Source of the DNA: Jeotgalibacillus haloalkalitolerans
GTDB taxonomy: Bacteria; Bacillota; Bacilli; Bacillales; Jeotgalibacillaceae
Length of the DNA stretch: 64,000 nt
Assembly (NCBI RefSeq): GCF_034427455.1
Contig: NZ_JAXQNN010000002.1
Span: forward strand, 744,001 to 808,000
Direction: 5' to 3'
Below the pieces are notes generated by a model. It saw only the letters and a program-made list of their open reading frames with translations, was not told the origin of the DNA and did no database searches. Position numbers and translations under genes: made by a program. Below are positions 37,563 through 48,250 of this stretch, one piece after another. The stretch's first letter is position 1. Each line of letters opens with the position of its first letter.

Positions 37563-38495
37563 TTACTGACCTTCCTGTTCCAGTTTTACCTGGTCAATTA
37601 ATGCTTTAGCACCCTGTTCTGTCAGGATTTCAGCTGCTTTCAGCCCTACCTCAATCGGATCATTTCCTCTGATCACTTCTTTGTATACTTTTTTTCCATC
37701 AGGAGATGCCACTAATGCTGTCAGGGATACGCCATCTTCTATCTGCGTTGCATAACCAGCAATTGGTACCTGACATCCACCTTCCATCTTGTGAAGGAAA
37801 GTACGCTCAGCCGTAACAGTCTGCGCTGTTTCCTGATCACTGAAGCGGTTCAGCAATTCTCTTAATTCAGTATCGGTTTCTCTGCATTCAATTGAAAGTG
37901 CACCTTGACCGATTGCAGGAAGGCAATCCTCTGGTGATAGAAATTCCGATACGACATCTTTTGACCAGCCCATTCTTGAAAGTCCGGCTGCAGCCAGGAT
38001 GATTGCATCAAAGTTTTCAGTTTCAAGCTTTTTAAGCCGCGTATCAATGTTTCCACGAATCCATTCAACCTTGAGGTCAGGTCTTACTGCAAGAATCTGT
38101 GCACCGCGTCTCAGGCTGCTTGTTCCTACAATCGCTCCTGCCGGTAATTCTGCAAGCGTTTCGTTATTTTTCGAAATAAGTGCATCCCTTGGGTCTTCAC
38201 GTACAGGAATGCTTCCGATAATCAGGCCTTCCGGGAGCTCAGCAGGCATATCCTTCATACTGTGAACAGCCATATCAATCTCTCCATCAATCATCGCCTG
38301 TTCAATTTCCTTTACAAACAGACCCTTGCCTCCCACTTTTGAAAGCTTCACATTCTGAATCTGGTCACCTTTTGTTACAATTTCTTTGATTTCAAATTCT
38401 GTTCCAGGTTCAAGCGCCTTCAGCTGCTCAATGACCCATTTTGTCTGTGTAATCGCAAGCTTACTTCTGCGTGATCCTACAATAATTTTTCTCAT
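37563..38495 (-). CDS. hemC: porphobilinogen deaminase (hydroxymethylbilane synthase)
   Basis: HemC polymerises four porphobilinogens. The 310-residue protein begins [16 protein letters not shown], has [14 protein letters not shown] with the catalytic aspartate region, [11 protein letters not shown] and the dipyrromethane-cofactor cysteine in [13 protein letters not shown]. Normal length, no damage. It is 33 bases downstream of hemX. Confidence 0.98.
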   Translation of the reverse strand: MRKIIVGSRRSKLAITQTKWVIEQLKALEPGTEFEIKEIVTKGDQIQNVKLSKVGGKGLFVKEIEQAMIDGEIDMAVHSMKDMPAELPEGLIIGSIPVREDPRDALISKNNETLAELPAGAIVGTSSLRRGAQILAVRPDLKVEWIRGNIDTRLKKLETENFDAIILAAAGLSRMGWSKDVVSEFLSPEDCLPAIGQGALSIECRETDTELRELLNRFSDQETAQTVTAERTFLHKMEGGCQVPIAGYATQIEDGVSLTALVASPDGKKVYKEVIRGNDPIEVGLKAAEILTEQGAKALIDQVKLEQEGQ

Positions 38496-38528
38496 AAATA
38501 AATGCCTCCAATGAATAGTTATCGTGAT

Positions 38529-39362
38529 TTAGACTGACCAGAAATGGAATGAAGATAATCTGCTTCCAAGCAGAAAGTTAATCAGCAGACAGCCAAAAGC
38601 AGCTGTATTAAACAGCGCAAGTGACTTTCCTGACTGTCCTTTCCCAAACCTCCTGTATAAAAACACACCATAAATTGCTAACAGCAGGAATGAACCTGAA
38701 ATTTTAATATCGTACCAGAGTACTGTCGGTAATGATACAACTGCCCACTGCACACCAAGGATCAGGCTCAGTAACAGCAGCGGAAACCCAATACTGTTTA
38801 ATATCACTGACCCTTTTTCAAGCTTAGCAAGGTCAGTGATGCGCTGTATCTTCTGTCCCCACTTTTTCTGTTTTAACAATCTGTATTGAAGCAGATACAG
38901 AATGGAAAAAACAACGGATATTGAGAAGGCGGCATAGGATACGATCGCCATGGTGATATGGATCAGCAGCAGTTCCGACATCAGTCTTTCAGCTGCTGCT
39001 TCTGTACTCGCCTGAACCGGTGCGAATGTATGTATCGCCATAAAAGTAAAGCCGATCAGGTTAACAAAAAAGACAGTAAAATCGATTTTCATCAAACGGT
39101 TCAGAATAAGTGAAAGCGTCAGTAATACCCAGGCATAAAAATAAATGCCTTCAAAAAGTGTTAATACCGGAAACCTTCCTGTTCTGAACATGTAAAGAAA
39201 TAAAAAAATTGTTTGAAGAACCCAAACAATTGACAAAAGCCAGAAGGCAACGCGATTCGCCTTCTGGTCTCTCTGTACATAATCCATAAAATATAATAGC
39301 ACGCTGATTGCATAGAGGATAATCATGACTTCATGCAGCCGTGTCATTGACAGTTCAAACAT
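38529..39362 (-). CDS. hemX: HemX/CcsA-like cytochrome c assembly family membrane protein
   Basis: HemX of B. subtilis lowers the amount of HemA and belongs to the CcsA/CcmC-like haem-handling family. The 277-residue protein has about eight membrane segments and the tryptophan-poor variant of the family loop. The start at 39362 (MFELSMTRLHEVM) is chosen because GGGAGG precedes it; a TTG further upstream lies at the site itself. It follows hemA by 15 bases. Confidence 0.93.
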   Translation of the reverse strand: MFELSMTRLHEVMIILYAISVLLYFMDYVQRDQKANRVAFWLLSIVWVLQTIFLFLYMFRTGRFPVLTLFEGIYFYAWVLLTLSLILNRLMKIDFTVFFVNLIGFTFMAIHTFAPVQASTEAAAERLMSELLLIHITMAIVSYAAFSISVVFSILYLLQYRLLKQKKWGQKIQRITDLAKLEKGSVILNSIGFPLLLLSLILGVQWAVVSLPTVLWYDIKISGSFLLLAIYGVFLYRRFGKGQSGKSLALFNTAAFGCLLINFLLGSRLSSFHFWSV

Positions 39363-39377
39363 GTGTGATCCTCCCAA

Positions 39378-40709
39378 TCAACTTTGCAGTGAAAGCTGAG
39401 GCTCTAATTTTACTGATTCAGCAGTTTTTTCACGACGTTCAGTTTCCTGCGTCAAATTAAAAATCTGTTTGAACAGCTCAAGTTTTTCATCACCGTCAGG
39501 TAATGCAGCCAGTTCTTTTGCCTGCAAAATCGGATCTTTTAATAATTGGTTAATAATACTCTTTGTGTGTTTGTTGAGTACTTTGCGCTCACGGTCTGTC
39601 AGGCTTGGCATTTTGCGTTCAATGCTTTCCATTGTTTCCGCCTGAATTGCCAATGCTTTTTCGCGCAGCTCAGAGATAACAGGAACAACACCAAGCATAT
39701 TCAGCCATTCTTTAAATGCAACAATTGCTTCTTCTACCATAAGACCGATCTGTTCAGCTGCCTGTTTGCGCTCTTCAAGGTTCGCCTGAACAATTCCTTC
39801 AAGATCATCAATATCATAAAGAAATACATTATCTAATTCGTTGATGGCAGGATCAAGGTCCCGTGGCACAGCAATATCAACCATAAAGAATGGACGGCCT
39901 TTACGCATTCTTTCTACATCCGTCATCATCTCTTTACTGATTAACGCTTCCTGAGCACCAGTTGAAGTGATCAGAATATCTGCCTCTATCAGTGCACACT
40001 GAAGCTCCCGCAGTTCTTTGGCATTACCTGAAAATTTGTCTGCAAGTGCAGCAGCTTTTTCAAATGTGCGATTAATCACGGTCACTCTTGTGGCACCGCT
40101 TCCCTGCAGGTTCTGGATTGCAAGCTCACCCATTTTACCAGCACCGAGAATCAGTACGTGTTTTTTATTTAAATCTCCGAATATCTTTTTAGCCAGTTCA
40201 ACAGCAGCATAAGATACAGATACCGCATTGGATGCAATATCAGTTTCTGAATGTGCTTTTTTCGCCAGCGTTACAGCCTGTTTAAATAGTTCATTAAAAA
40301 CAGTACCAGTCGTACCATTTTCCTGACCTGTAAAGAAGCTTTTTCGTACCTGACCGAGGATTTGTGTTTCTCCCACGATCATTGAATCAAGTCCACAGCT
40401 TACTTTGAACAGGTGCTCCATTGCACCATCTTTCTCGTAAATAAACAGATAGGGACTAAATTCATCCTTGTCCAGGTTAAACCAGTCAGCTAAAAATTGT
40501 TTTATATAATAACGACCTGTGTGAAGCTGATCCACTACTGCATATATCTCAGTACGATTACACGTCGAAACGATGACGTTCTCCAGTATACTCTTACGGG
40601 ACTGAAGCTCCGTCATTGCTTTACTAAGATCCGCTTCCTGGAAAGAAAGACGCTCTCTCATCTCTACAGGGGCCGTTTTGTAATTCAAACCTACCACTAA
40701 AATGTGCAT
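39378..40709 (-). CDS. hemA: glutamyl-tRNA reductase
   Basis: HemA reduces charged Glu-tRNA to glutamate-1-semialdehyde, the first and controlled step of haem synthesis by the C5 route. The 443-residue protein has the catalytic cysteine in [12 protein letters not shown] near residue 50, [23 protein letters not shown], the NADPH-binding [11 protein letters not shown] and the C-terminal dimerisation helix. The ATG at 40709 ([14 protein letters not shown]) is the natural start; a GTG seven codons earlier gives no family-like residues. First gene of the haem operon. Confidence 0.97.
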   Translation of the reverse strand: MHILVVGLNYKTAPVEMRERLSFQEADLSKAMTELQSRKSILENVIVSTCNRTEIYAVVDQLHTGRYYIKQFLADWFNLDKDEFSPYLFIYEKDGAMEHLFKVSCGLDSMIVGETQILGQVRKSFFTGQENGTTGTVFNELFKQAVTLAKKAHSETDIASNAVSVSYAAVELAKKIFGDLNKKHVLILGAGKMGELAIQNLQGSGATRVTVINRTFEKAAALADKFSGNAKELRELQCALIEADILITSTGAQEALISKEMMTDVERMRKGRPFFMVDIAVPRDLDPAINELDNVFLYDIDDLEGIVQANLEERKQAAEQIGLMVEEAIVAFKEWLNMLGVVPVISELREKALAIQAETMESIERKMPSLTDRERKVLNKHTKSIINQLLKDPILQAKELAALPDGDEKLELFKQIFNLTQETERREKTAESVKLEPQLSLQS

Positions 40710-40748
40710 GTGCTGAATGACACCCCCCACGAATTAATCATTACTCCC

Positions 40749-40757
40749 ATTATAACA
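40749..40757 (-). promoter_or_regulatory. extended -10 promoter of hemA
   Basis: Minus strand TGTTATAAT (hexamer 40749-40754) lies about 40 bases before the hemA start. No convincing -35 is seen. The remaining 220 bases up to the engB terminator hold no gene I can support. Confidence 0.55.
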
Positions 40758-40976
40758 TGATTAAGAGCATGCCCTAATGGTAAATGTGAACAACCGTTGA
40801 AACGTACAGATACAACGTCCGGATTAGCCGGTTCGCACTGCTGTATCAGGATTTCATCTGAACTAAGGGTACCAAAGCACCCGTATGTTTTCAATAGTTC
40901 TGCTCAATATCAGAATCTTCTATGAAAACGTTTTAATAATCTATTCATTCACTGTTTTGATGTTTTATAAACATCA

Positions 40977-41012
40977 ATAAAAAAAGAGACCGGAACAATT
41001 GTCCAGTCTCTT
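40977..41012 (-). terminator. intrinsic terminator of the engB transcript, downstream of a repeat
   Basis: Eleven-pair stem AAGAGACTGGA / TCCGGTCTCTT followed by a seven-base T-run. It lies 186 bases after the engB stop; the space between is filled by a repeat of 127 bases that ends six bases before the hairpin. Confidence 0.9.
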
Positions 41013-41018
41013 CTAATC

Positions 41019-41145
41019 GTTTCGCTGCGCTTCAGGCGGACGCTTTCCCCGGGGACGGCGGTGAGCCTCCTCGTCGCGTTGCTCCTGTGGGGTCTCACCT
41101 GTCCGTCATATCCCGGTGGAGTCGCCGCCTTTCGCTCCGCTGCAC
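41019..41145 (-). repeat. 3' UTR repeat, copy A (engB)
   Basis: 127 bases, read in engB direction from GTGCAGCGGAGCG to GAAGCGCAGCGAAAC. It differs from copy C (63447-63573) at about nine positions by eye and shares its ends and a GAGGAGGCT core with copy B (59423-59524). The flanks of the three copies are unrelated. It contains complementary segments (AGGCGG near one end, CCGCCT near the other; GTGAG with CTCAC inside) and so should fold. It lies between a stop codon and a terminator. Confidence 0.9.
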
Positions 41146-41197
41146 TTTTAATAACTATAATAGCCAGTTTATCACTTTCTAGCATGCTTCATGACTA

Positions 41198-41785
41198 TTA
41201 ATCTTTCATTTTTCTTTCAATAAAATGCCATGCGTTGTCCTTACCCAGACCTGTTTCAGAAGAGAACATAATCAGTTCATCGCCTTCTGCGATATCCAGG
41301 ACTTTGCGGGTCACACTCAGATGTTTTTGCCACTTCCCTTTAGGAATTTTGTCTGCTTTGGTAGCAACGATGAGGCAGGGAATATCGAAGTGCTTCAAAA
41401 AGTCGTACATCATGATATCGTCTTTCGTTGGCGGATGCCTAAGGTCAACGATCATTATGACTGCTTTTAGTGGCGCTCTGTCTGTCATATAGGTTTCAAT
41501 CATTTTCCCCCAGGCTGCACGTTCTGTTTTGGAAACTTTCGCATAGCCGTAGCCGGGTACATCTACAAAGTAGAGCGCTTCATTCAGCAGATAAAAATTC
41601 AGTGTTTGTGTTTTACCCGGCTTTGAGGAGATACGGGCTAACGCTTTACGATTAATCATTTTATTGATAAATGATGATTTACCGACATTGGATCTGCCCG
41701 CTAATGCAAATTCGGGCAGACCTCCTTCGGGATATTGTTCAGGCTTTACAGCGCTGATTACGATTTCTGATTGTGTAATTTTCAT
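41198..41785 (-). CDS. engB: ribosome biogenesis GTPase YsxC/EngB
   Basis: YsxC is an essential GTPase for late 50S assembly. The 195-residue protein has G1 [14 protein letters not shown] near residue 31, G3 [12 protein letters not shown]4 ATKADKIPK and the closing [12 protein letters not shown]. Its ATG overlaps the lonA stop (TAATG), so the two are translationally coupled, the conserved lonA-ysxC order. Its 3' untranslated region is unusually long because of a repeat ahead of the terminator. Confidence 0.97.
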   Translation of the reverse strand: MKITQSEIVISAVKPEQYPEGGLPEFALAGRSNVGKSSFINKMINRKALARISSKPGKTQTLNFYLLNEALYFVDVPGYGYAKVSKTERAAWGKMIETYMTDRAPLKAVIMIVDLRHPPTKDDIMMYDFLKHFDIPCLIVATKADKIPKGKWQKHLSVTRKVLDIAEGDELIMFSSETGLGKDNAWHFIERKMKD

Positions 41786-44106
41786 TATTTTTCACCTGCC
41801 AGCGCAATATCAAGTACTTCATCTACGTGTGAAACTGGGATAAATGTCAGTTCAGCACGTACACTTTCCGGGATATCATCTATATCGCGCTCGTTATCCT
41901 TTGGAATAATTATTGTCGTCAGACCTGCTCTGTGGGCGCTCAGCGATTTTTCTTTGAGTCCGCCAATCGGCAGCACTCTTCCTCTGAGCGTAACTTCACC
42001 GGTCATGCCGATTTCTTTTTTGATAGGACGTTCAGTTAACGCCGATACCAATGCCGTGACAATGGTAATACCCGCTGATGGGCCATCTTTTGGAACAGCA
42101 CCTTCTGGGACGTGTATGTGAATGTCATGCTTTTCATGGAAATTCTCCTCAAGATTTAACTGTTCAGCCCTTGACCTTACGAATGAAAATGCTGTCTGTG
42201 CAGATTCCTTCATGACATCTCCAAGCTTACCTGTTAATACGAGTTTACCTTTACCCGGTGATAACGATACTTCAATCTGAAGTGTGTCCCCGCCTACCGT
42301 TGTGTAAGCAAGACCTGTTGCAACACCAACCTGGTCTTCCTCTTCAGCCTGACCGTATCGGAACTTTTTCTTACCAAGAAAATCTGAAAGGCTTTTTGAT
42401 GTTACAACAACCTTTTTCTTTTCCTCTCCAACGATCATTTTAGCTGCTTTTCTGCAAACAGTCGCCAGCTGCCGTTCAAGGCTTCTGACACCCGCTTCAC
42501 GTGTATGATAGCGGACAATATCTTTAATGGCTTCATCTCTGACCTGCAACTGAGATTTCGTAAGACCATTTTCTTTAATCTGCTTTGGAAGCAGATGATT
42601 TTTGGCAATATTAATCTTTTCAATTTCAGTATATCCTGCGATCGTGATAATCTCCATACGGTCGCGTAAAGGTCCCGGAATCGTTGAAAGATTGTTGGCA
42701 GTAGCAATAAACATGACTTTTGACAGGTCATAAGGCTCTTCAATGAAATGATCGCTGAATGAGTTATTCTGTTCAGGATCCAGCACCTCAAGCATCGCTG
42801 ATGAAGGATCTCCCCTGAAGTCATTTGACATTTTATCAATTTCATCAAGTAAAAAGACAGGATTTACTGTGCCTGCTTTCTTCATTCCCTGGATAATGCG
42901 CCCCGGCATTGCTCCTACATACGTTCTCCTGTGACCGCGGATCTCAGATTCATCCCGCACGCCGCCTAATGATGCACGGACAAATTTGCGTCCGACAGAT
43001 TCAGCAATTGAACGCGCAAGACTTGTTTTACCTACACCCGGAGGACCGGCAAGACAGAGAATCGGCCCTTTTAAAGATTTAGTCAGCTGCTGAACTGCAA
43101 GATATTCCAGCACGCGTTCTTTTACTTTTTCAAGTCCGTAGTGATCCCGGTCCAGGATTTTTTCAGCCTTTTTGATATTCAAATCATCTTCAGTGGACTG
43201 TGACCATGGAACGGTAATCAGCCATTCAATATAATTTCGGATTACAGAGCTTTCAGCTGATGTAGCCGGCACTTTTTCATAACGGTCCAGTTCTTTTCGC
43301 GCAATTTTTTCAACCGATTCAGGCATAGCGGCCTGACGGATTCTTTTTGCAAGGTCTGAAATTTCACCGGTTTTACCGTCTTTATCACCAAGCTCCTTCT
43401 GGATCGCTTTCATCTGTTCACGCAGATAATATTCCTTCTGGGTTCTCTCCATTGACTTTTTCACTCGCTGGCCGATTTTCTTTTCGAGGCTTAATACCTC
43501 TTTTTCATTGTTAATCGTTTCAATCAGTCTCGTGATACGTAGCTTAATATCTGTTGTATCAAGGATTTCCTGCTTCATTTTAAGCTTGAGCGGTAAATGA
43601 GACGCAACGATATCAGCAAGGCGTCCAGGCTCTTCAATATCCAGCACAGTATTTAGCGTTTCTTTTGAGACTTTTTTTGATAATGCAATGTATTGTTCAA
43701 AGTAATCTGTCAAAGTGCGCATTAACGCTTCATATTCGGGAGTCTTTTCCTGTTCGTCAGGATATGATTCAACCGTCACAGTGAAAAATGGTTCATTTTC
43801 CTCGAAAGACGTTATTTTTGCACGTTCAATTCCTTCAACCAGCACCCGGATCGTACCGTTTGGCAGTTTGAGCATTTGTTTTACTTTCGTTAAAGTCCCC
43901 ATTTTTGCAAGATCATCCTGCTCAGGCTGGTCGATCGCCATATCTTTCTGCGTTGATAAAAAAATCATATGATCATCCATCATCGCTTTTTCCAGTGCCT
44001 GAATTGATCTTTCACGTCCTACATCTATATGCAGTACCATTGTTGGGTAAACAAGCAAACCGCGCAATGGCAATAGTGGCAATGTCTGTGTGTTTTTTTC
44101 CGCCAT
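41785..44106 (-). CDS. lonA: ATP-dependent protease Lon
   Basis: Lon degrades misfolded and regulatory proteins. The 773-residue protein has the N-terminal substrate domain (1-205), a coiled coil, AAA+ Walker [14 protein letters not shown] and Walker [11 protein letters not shown], and the protease domain with the catalytic serine in [10 protein letters not shown] and the lysine in [17 protein letters not shown]. The ATG at 44106 follows GGAGGTG; three extra codons upstream are not supported. The lonB gene found between clpX and lonA in B. subtilis is absent, and a structured repeat lies there instead. Confidence 0.98.
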   Translation of the reverse strand: MAEKNTQTLPLLPLRGLLVYPTMVLHIDVGRERSIQALEKAMMDDHMIFLSTQKDMAIDQPEQDDLAKMGTLTKVKQMLKLPNGTIRVLVEGIERAKITSFEENEPFFTVTVESYPDEQEKTPEYEALMRTLTDYFEQYIALSKKVSKETLNTVLDIEEPGRLADIVASHLPLKLKMKQEILDTTDIKLRITRLIETINNEKEVLSLEKKIGQRVKKSMERTQKEYYLREQMKAIQKELGDKDGKTGEISDLAKRIRQAAMPESVEKIARKELDRYEKVPATSAESSVIRNYIEWLITVPWSQSTEDDLNIKKAEKILDRDHYGLEKVKERVLEYLAVQQLTKSLKGPILCLAGPPGVGKTSLARSIAESVGRKFVRASLGGVRDESEIRGHRRTYVGAMPGRIIQGMKKAGTVNPVFLLDEIDKMSNDFRGDPSSAMLEVLDPEQNNSFSDHFIEEPYDLSKVMFIATANNLSTIPGPLRDRMEIITIAGYTEIEKINIAKNHLLPKQIKENGLTKSQLQVRDEAIKDIVRYHTREAGVRSLERQLATVCRKAAKMIVGEEKKKVVVTSKSLSDFLGKKKFRYGQAEEEDQVGVATGLAYTTVGGDTLQIEVSLSPGKGKLVLTGKLGDVMKESAQTAFSFVRSRAEQLNLEENFHEKHDIHIHVPEGAVPKDGPSAGITIVTALVSALTERPIKKEIGMTGEVTLRGRVLPIGGLKEKSLSAHRAGLTTIIIPKDNERDIDDIPESVRAELTFIPVSHVDEVLDIALAGEK

Positions 44107-44194
44107 ATGTAACACCTCCAGGTTAATTCATCAATCGTTTTATATAGCATAGTACTACTTTACCCCGTAAGCCCTTAAAACATCCGCTGAAAAG

Positions 44195-44315
44195 AGAAAA
44201 GTGTAAGGCGCCCGTTCAGCTACGACAGACATAAGGCGCGATGCGTCAAACGGGCGAACTTTCCCGTTTTTGCAGCGTGACTTATGTTCCGAGGAGCTAG
44301 CGCCTGAAGCTGGAC
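44195..44315 (-). repeat. second structured intergenic repeat between clpX and lonA
   Basis: About 120 bases, read on the minus strand from GTCCAGCTTCAGGCGC to GGGCGCCTTACAC. It is an imperfect long palindrome: outer GGCGC/GCGCC pairs, CATAAG (44230-44235) with CTTATG (44281-44286), and a central AACGGG/CCCGTT hairpin. The end resembles the GTCCAGCTCCAGCGCCTAG elements common between genes in Bacillus and Geobacillus (recalled, not searched). It follows the clpX terminator and precedes lonA; only one copy is in the window. Confidence 0.75.
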
Positions 44316-44323
44316 AAAGAGAA

Positions 44324-44358
44324 GAAAAAAGCTGACTCGATATGATGAGCCAGCTTTC
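44324..44358 (-). terminator. intrinsic terminator after clpX
   Basis: Eleven-position stem AAAGCTGGCTC / GAGTCAGCTTT (one G-U pair), then TTT and a short T-rich end, 11 bases after the clpX stop. Confidence 0.88.
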
Positions 44359-44368
44359 GTCTTAGACT

Positions 44369-45640
44369 TTAAGCAGATGTTTTTTCTTCATCATCCAGAT
44401 TAATTTCAGAACCATCTTCTCTGAGAAGAATTGGACGCTCCGTCTGCTCAACTGCACCTGGTGTGATGATACATTTTTTGATCTCTTCTCTTGAAGGAAG
44501 ATCAAACATAACATCAAGCATCAGATTTTCAATGATTGATCTCAGACCACGTGCACCCGTTTTACGTTCAATTGCTTTTTTAGAAATTTCGCGTAATGCT
44601 TCTTCTTCAAATTCAAGTTCCACATCATCAAGCTCAAGCATCTTCTGGTATTGTTTAACAAGTGCATTTTTCGGCTTTGTCAAAATAGAAATTAATGCTT
44701 CTTCATCTAACGTCTCAAGCGTAGCAGTAACAGGAAGACGACCAATGAATTCAGGGATTAAACCGAACTTCAGAAGATCCTCCGGTACAAGCTTGGCAAG
44801 CAGTTCACGTTCAGTCAGATCACCCTTTGAATCACCTGAACCGAAACCGATCACTTTTTGACCAAGGCGGCGCTTAATGATCTGATCTACTCCGTCAAAT
44901 GCCCCACCGACGATGAACAGGATATTTGTTGTATCAATTTGAATAAATTCCTGATGCGGATGCTTTCTGCCTCCCTGTGGAGGAACACTTGCAGTCGTAC
45001 CTTCAAGAATTTTCAGCAGTGCCTGCTGTACACCTTCACCTGATACATCACGTGTAATAGATGGGTTTTCAGACTTACGGGCCACTTTATCGATCTCATC
45101 GATATAAATAATTCCTTTTTCGGCACGCTCTACATCGTAATCTGCAGCCTGAATCAGTTTTAACAGAATGTTTTCAACATCTTCACCGACGTAGCCGGCT
45201 TCTGTAAGTGATGTTGCATCAGCGATTGCAAATGGTACATTCAGAATACGGGCTAAAGTTTGCGCTAGAAGCGTCTTACCTGAACCTGTTGGTCCGATCA
45301 GACAGATGTTACTTTTAGAAAGCTCTACATCGTCCACTTTACTGTTTGATTTGATTCGCTTGTAGTGGTTATATACAGCTACAGAAAGTGATTTTTTCGC
45401 ACGTTCCTGACCTATTACATAATCACCAAGAATAGAAAGAATCTCTTTCGGTTTTGGTACATCCTTAAATTCAACTTCTTCTTCTGTACCAAGCTCCTCT
45501 TCCACGATCTCCGTACAAAGTTCTATACATTCATCACAAATATATACACCCGGACCGGCAACAAGTTTTCTAACCTGTTCCTGGGTTTTTCCGCAGAAAG
45601 AACATTTTAGTTGTCCTTTTTCATCGTTAAATTTAAACAT
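44369..45640 (-). CDS. clpX: ATP-dependent Clp protease ATP-binding subunit ClpX
   Basis: ClpX is the unfoldase ring that feeds ClpP. The 423-residue protein has the N-terminal zinc domain with CSFCGK and CDECIELC, Walker [17 protein letters not shown] near residue 113, the pore loop AGYVGEDVE, Walker [12 protein letters not shown] and the IGF loop for ClpP (KVIGFGSG). The start at 45640 ([13 protein letters not shown]) follows AAGGGGTG. It is 229 bases downstream of tig with its own promoter. Confidence 0.98.
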   Translation of the reverse strand: MFKFNDEKGQLKCSFCGKTQEQVRKLVAGPGVYICDECIELCTEIVEEELGTEEEVEFKDVPKPKEILSILGDYVIGQERAKKSLSVAVYNHYKRIKSNSKVDDVELSKSNICLIGPTGSGKTLLAQTLARILNVPFAIADATSLTEAGYVGEDVENILLKLIQAADYDVERAEKGIIYIDEIDKVARKSENPSITRDVSGEGVQQALLKILEGTTASVPPQGGRKHPHQEFIQIDTTNILFIVGGAFDGVDQIIKRRLGQKVIGFGSGDSKGDLTERELLAKLVPEDLLKFGLIPEFIGRLPVTATLETLDEEALISILTKPKNALVKQYQKMLELDDVELEFEEEALREISKKAIERKTGARGLRSIIENLMLDVMFDLPSREEIKKCIITPGAVEQTERPILLREDGSEINLDDEEKTSA

Positions 45641-45704
45641 TTCTTTCACCCCTTTATCAGTCTTGCTCATCAATAGAGCATCTCTTTAACGCTGTGTAGC
45701 AAAA

Positions 45705-45713
45705 ATTGTACCA
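45705..45713 (-). promoter_or_regulatory. possible extended -10 promoter of clpX
   Basis: Minus strand TGGTACAAT (hexamer 45705-45710) lies 64 bases before the clpX start. The -35 region (TTCCGT at 17 bases) is weak. Confidence 0.45.
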
Positions 45714-45820
45714 TACTGAACCATTAGACGGAACTAACTCGATTTTCCCGATATGTTTTGCAATTAAACCCTTATGTATGTACAGCTAAAACACAAACCT
45801 GTTAAGACTTTATTTATGTT

Positions 45821-45853
45821 ATAAAACAAGGCACGATCTCATCGCGCCTTGCT
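45821..45853 (-). terminator. intrinsic terminator after tig
   Basis: Minus strand stem CAAGGCGCGAT / ATCGTGCCTTG with a three-base loop, followed by TTTTAT. Confidence 0.85.
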
Positions 45854-45869
45854 TTAGTCTTACTTATTA

Positions 45870-47159
45870 TTATGCAACAGTCTTGCTGTTTTCCACAAGA
45901 AAATCAATTGCTTTTTGTACACGAAGATCATTTTCAAGAATTTCAGTAGATCCGCCAAGCGCTGCTTTGATCTGATCAACTGACATGTTGAACTGCTCAG
46001 TCATGCTGCTAAGCTCTGACTCAACGTCTTCTTCAGTAACAGTAATGTTTTCAGCTTCAGCAATTGCTTCAAGCACAAGGTTTGTACGTACACGCTTAGC
46101 TGCATCTTCTTTCATCTGGCCACGAAGTGTTTCTTCATCCTGACCGCTGAACTGGAAGTAAAGGTCTAGGTTCATGCCCTGTGCACTCAGGCGCTGTTCG
46201 AATTCCTGCATCATACGGTCAACTTCAGTGTTAACCATTGATTCCGGAATATCGATTTCCGCATTTTCAGAAGCTTTTTCAACCACTGAATCACGAAGTG
46301 CCATTTCAGCAGCATTCTTCTTCTCTTCAGTCAGACGGTTTTTCGTCTTTTCTTTCAGATCTGCAAGTGTTTCAACTTCTTCGTCTGCATCTTTAGCGAA
46401 TTCATCGTCAAGCTCAGGAAGTTCCTTTGCTTTGATTTCGTGAATTTTCACTTTGAAAGTAGCCGGCTTACCAGCAAGTTCTTCTGCATGGTACTCTTCA
46501 GGGAAAGATACTTCAACATCTTTTTCTTCTCCTGCAGCAAGTCCAACCAGCTGCTCTTCAAATCCAGGAATAAATGATCCTGATCCGATTTCAAGAGAGT
46601 AGTTTTCAGCCTGTCCGCCTTCAAACGCTTCTCCGTCAACAAATCCTTCAAAGTCAAGGACAACTGTATCGCCGTCTTCAACTTTTCCGTCTTCTTTGAC
46701 AACAAGCTCTGCCTGACGCTCCTGCAGCTGCTTAAGTTCAGCATCTACATCTTCATCAGTTACTTCAGCATCAAGCTTTTCCACTTCAAGGCCTTTGTAT
46801 TCACCTAATTTAACTTCAGGCTTAACAGTAACTTTTGCTGTGAAGATTAACGCTTTTCCTTTTTCCATTTGCTCTACGTCAATTTCAGGACGATCAACCG
46901 GTACGATACCCGCTTCGTCTACTGCGCTTGCGTAAGCTTCAGGAAGGATCTCATCAAGTGCATCCTGATATAGAGATTCCACTCCGAAACGCTTTTCAAA
47001 CATCTGGCGAGGCATTTTTCCTTTACGGAATCCAGGTACGTTAATTTGCTTAACAACCTTTTTGAATGCACTGTCCAGACCTCTGTTAACTGTTTCAGCG
47101 TCTACTTCTACTGTCAGTACGCCTTCGTTTCCTTCTTGCTTTTCCCATTTTGCTGACAT
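45870..47159 (-). CDS. tig: trigger factor
   Basis: Trigger factor is the ribosome-bound chaperone and prolyl isomerase that meets nascent chains. The 429-residue protein has the ribosome-docking motif [12 protein letters not shown] near residue 44, the FKBP-type PPIase domain (about 150-245, [21 protein letters not shown]) and the C-terminal arms. The start at 47159 ([13 protein letters not shown]) follows GGAGGG. The order TPR gene-tig-clpX-lonA-engB-hemA is conserved in Bacillus apart from the missing lonB. Confidence 0.98.
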   Translation of the reverse strand: MSAKWEKQEGNEGVLTVEVDAETVNRGLDSAFKKVVKQINVPGFRKGKMPRQMFEKRFGVESLYQDALDEILPEAYASAVDEAGIVPVDRPEIDVEQMEKGKALIFTAKVTVKPEVKLGEYKGLEVEKLDAEVTDEDVDAELKQLQERQAELVVKEDGKVEDGDTVVLDFEGFVDGEAFEGGQAENYSLEIGSGSFIPGFEEQLVGLAAGEEKDVEVSFPEEYHAEELAGKPATFKVKIHEIKAKELPELDDEFAKDADEEVETLADLKEKTKNRLTEEKKNAAEMALRDSVVEKASENAEIDIPESMVNTEVDRMMQEFEQRLSAQGMNLDLYFQFSGQDEETLRGQMKEDAAKRVRTNLVLEAIAEAENITVTEEDVESELSSMTEQFNMSVDQIKAALGGSTEILENDLRVQKAIDFLVENSKTVA

Positions 47160-47264
47160 AAATAATTCCCTCCAAAACATCTATTAAGTTAATGGTTTCA
47201 TGATCGACATGAAATCAATGATTCTTTCATTCTTCTATTAAGAATCCCATTATGCAACCATTTT

Positions 47265-47292
47265 ATTATAACATACGCCACTTGTCTTTCAA
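47265..47292 (-). promoter_or_regulatory. promoter of tig
   Basis: Minus strand -35 TTGAAA (47287-47292), 16-base spacer and extended -10 TGTTATAAT (hexamer 47265-47270). The leader of about 100 bases has an inverted repeat, TTTCATG-TCGAT-CATGAAA, before the ribosome binding site. Confidence 0.75.
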
Positions 47293-47302
47293 CTGCAAAC
47301 CA

Positions 47303-48250
47303 TTAGACCATTTCCACTTTTTCAAGCCTTCTGATTTCTTCCAGGAGTTCTTTATGGTCAAAACCGGTAAAGGCTTCTTCTTCACCCATATATTCACTGG
47401 CGAGTTTAAGATAAGCTTTTGAAATGATTTCTGCAGAATCTATTCTCCAGCTGAAAGGATAAAGTAAAAACGCATGTTTTTGCAAGAGCTCTGCTGCGAT
47501 TTCTGCCAGCTGGGGCTGATCACTTTCATTTGAAAGGAGCGCTGCAGCTTTCTGATACAGCTCCTGATCAAAAGGTTCCATCAGCTCAGAAGGACTGACT
47601 GATATTTCTTTATTCCATTTGCATACAACCGTTTCATCTGCAATCCCCTGTTCCCTGAGAATATTCAGAAGCAGGGTCTTAACAAAAGGATGCGTTTCAT
47701 CTTTTTCAATTTCAGTGATGATATCGTCTTTCACCGGCCTGATATTCTGCTTCGCCAGAGCTGCTGCCTGAATCATTTGCTGTTCAAGGTCCTTTTGTAA
47801 TTGAAACGAATGAAATGATTCATCTTCTGATTCTTTGATCTCCTTTTGCTGCTTACCAAGGTCAATCAGACTTTTCAGCCGCGCTGCTTTTTCAGGCTGT
47901 ATTTCATTCTCCTCCAAAAGAGGCTGTATAAATGAAGAAATCTCATCAAATCTTCTTAACTGAATCAGGTTCATCACATATAATTCCACTAATTCATCGT
48001 ACTCGCCTGACCCTTCCTGAAGCATCCTCCTGCATAGATCTGCTGATTCCGACCACTGATTATTTTCATAGTAAGCAACTGCGAGTGAGGTGCCTGCCGC
48101 TACATCATTCTCATCTATTTCAAGGGCCTGCTCTAAAAGGCTGATGGCTTCAACATTTTCCTGATTCTGCAGCATGTCCAACCCCCGCTCTACCAGCCGG
48201 TCTTTTAATCCCGGGAACGGAATAACACGCCTGCCCTGCTGCTCAGCCAT
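47303..48250 (-). CDS. tetratricopeptide repeat protein
   Basis: A 315-residue cytoplasmic protein with TPR units in the N-terminal third (about 15-125; EAISLLEQALEIDENDVAAGTSLAVAYYENNQWSESAD in pieces), a charged coiled-coil middle and a helical C-terminal part (LRRFDEISSFIQPLLEEN earlier, LAEIAAELLQKHAFL later). It matches ysoA of B. subtilis by position upstream of tig. Function is unknown; TPRs suggest protein binding. The ATG at 48250 (MAEQQGRRVIPFPG) is chosen because GGAAGGTGG precedes it and the residues before it are not protein-like. Confidence 0.88.
   Translation of the reverse strand: MAEQQGRRVIPFPGLKDRLVERGLDMLQNQENVEAISLLEQALEIDENDVAAGTSLAVAYYENNQWSESADLCRRMLQEGSGEYDELVELYVMNLIQLRRFDEISSFIQPLLEENEIQPEKAARLKSLIDLGKQQKEIKESEDESFHSFQLQKDLEQQMIQAAALAKQNIRPVKDDIITEIEKDETHPFVKTLLLNILREQGIADETVVCKWNKEISVSPSELMEPFDQELYQKAAALLSNESDQPQLAEIAAELLQKHAFLLYPFSWRIDSAEIISKAYLKLASEYMGEEEAFTGFDHKELLEEIRRLEKVEMV

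Noticed and set aside
40697-40894. Open minus-strand frame of 65 codons before hemA
   Set aside because: It overlaps the hemA promoter and start region and has no ribosome site or family signal.
41019-41145. CRISPR array or transposon end
   Set aside because: Copies are single and far apart, without spacers, transposase frames or terminal inverted repeats.
40949-41185. Open minus-strand frame of 78 codons after engB
   Set aside because: It covers the 3' UTR repeat and terminator; the frame is not kept in the other repeat copies.
42435-42848. Minus-strand frame of 137 codons within lonA
   Set aside because: It is in another frame of a well-conserved gene, with unusual codon use and no start signal.
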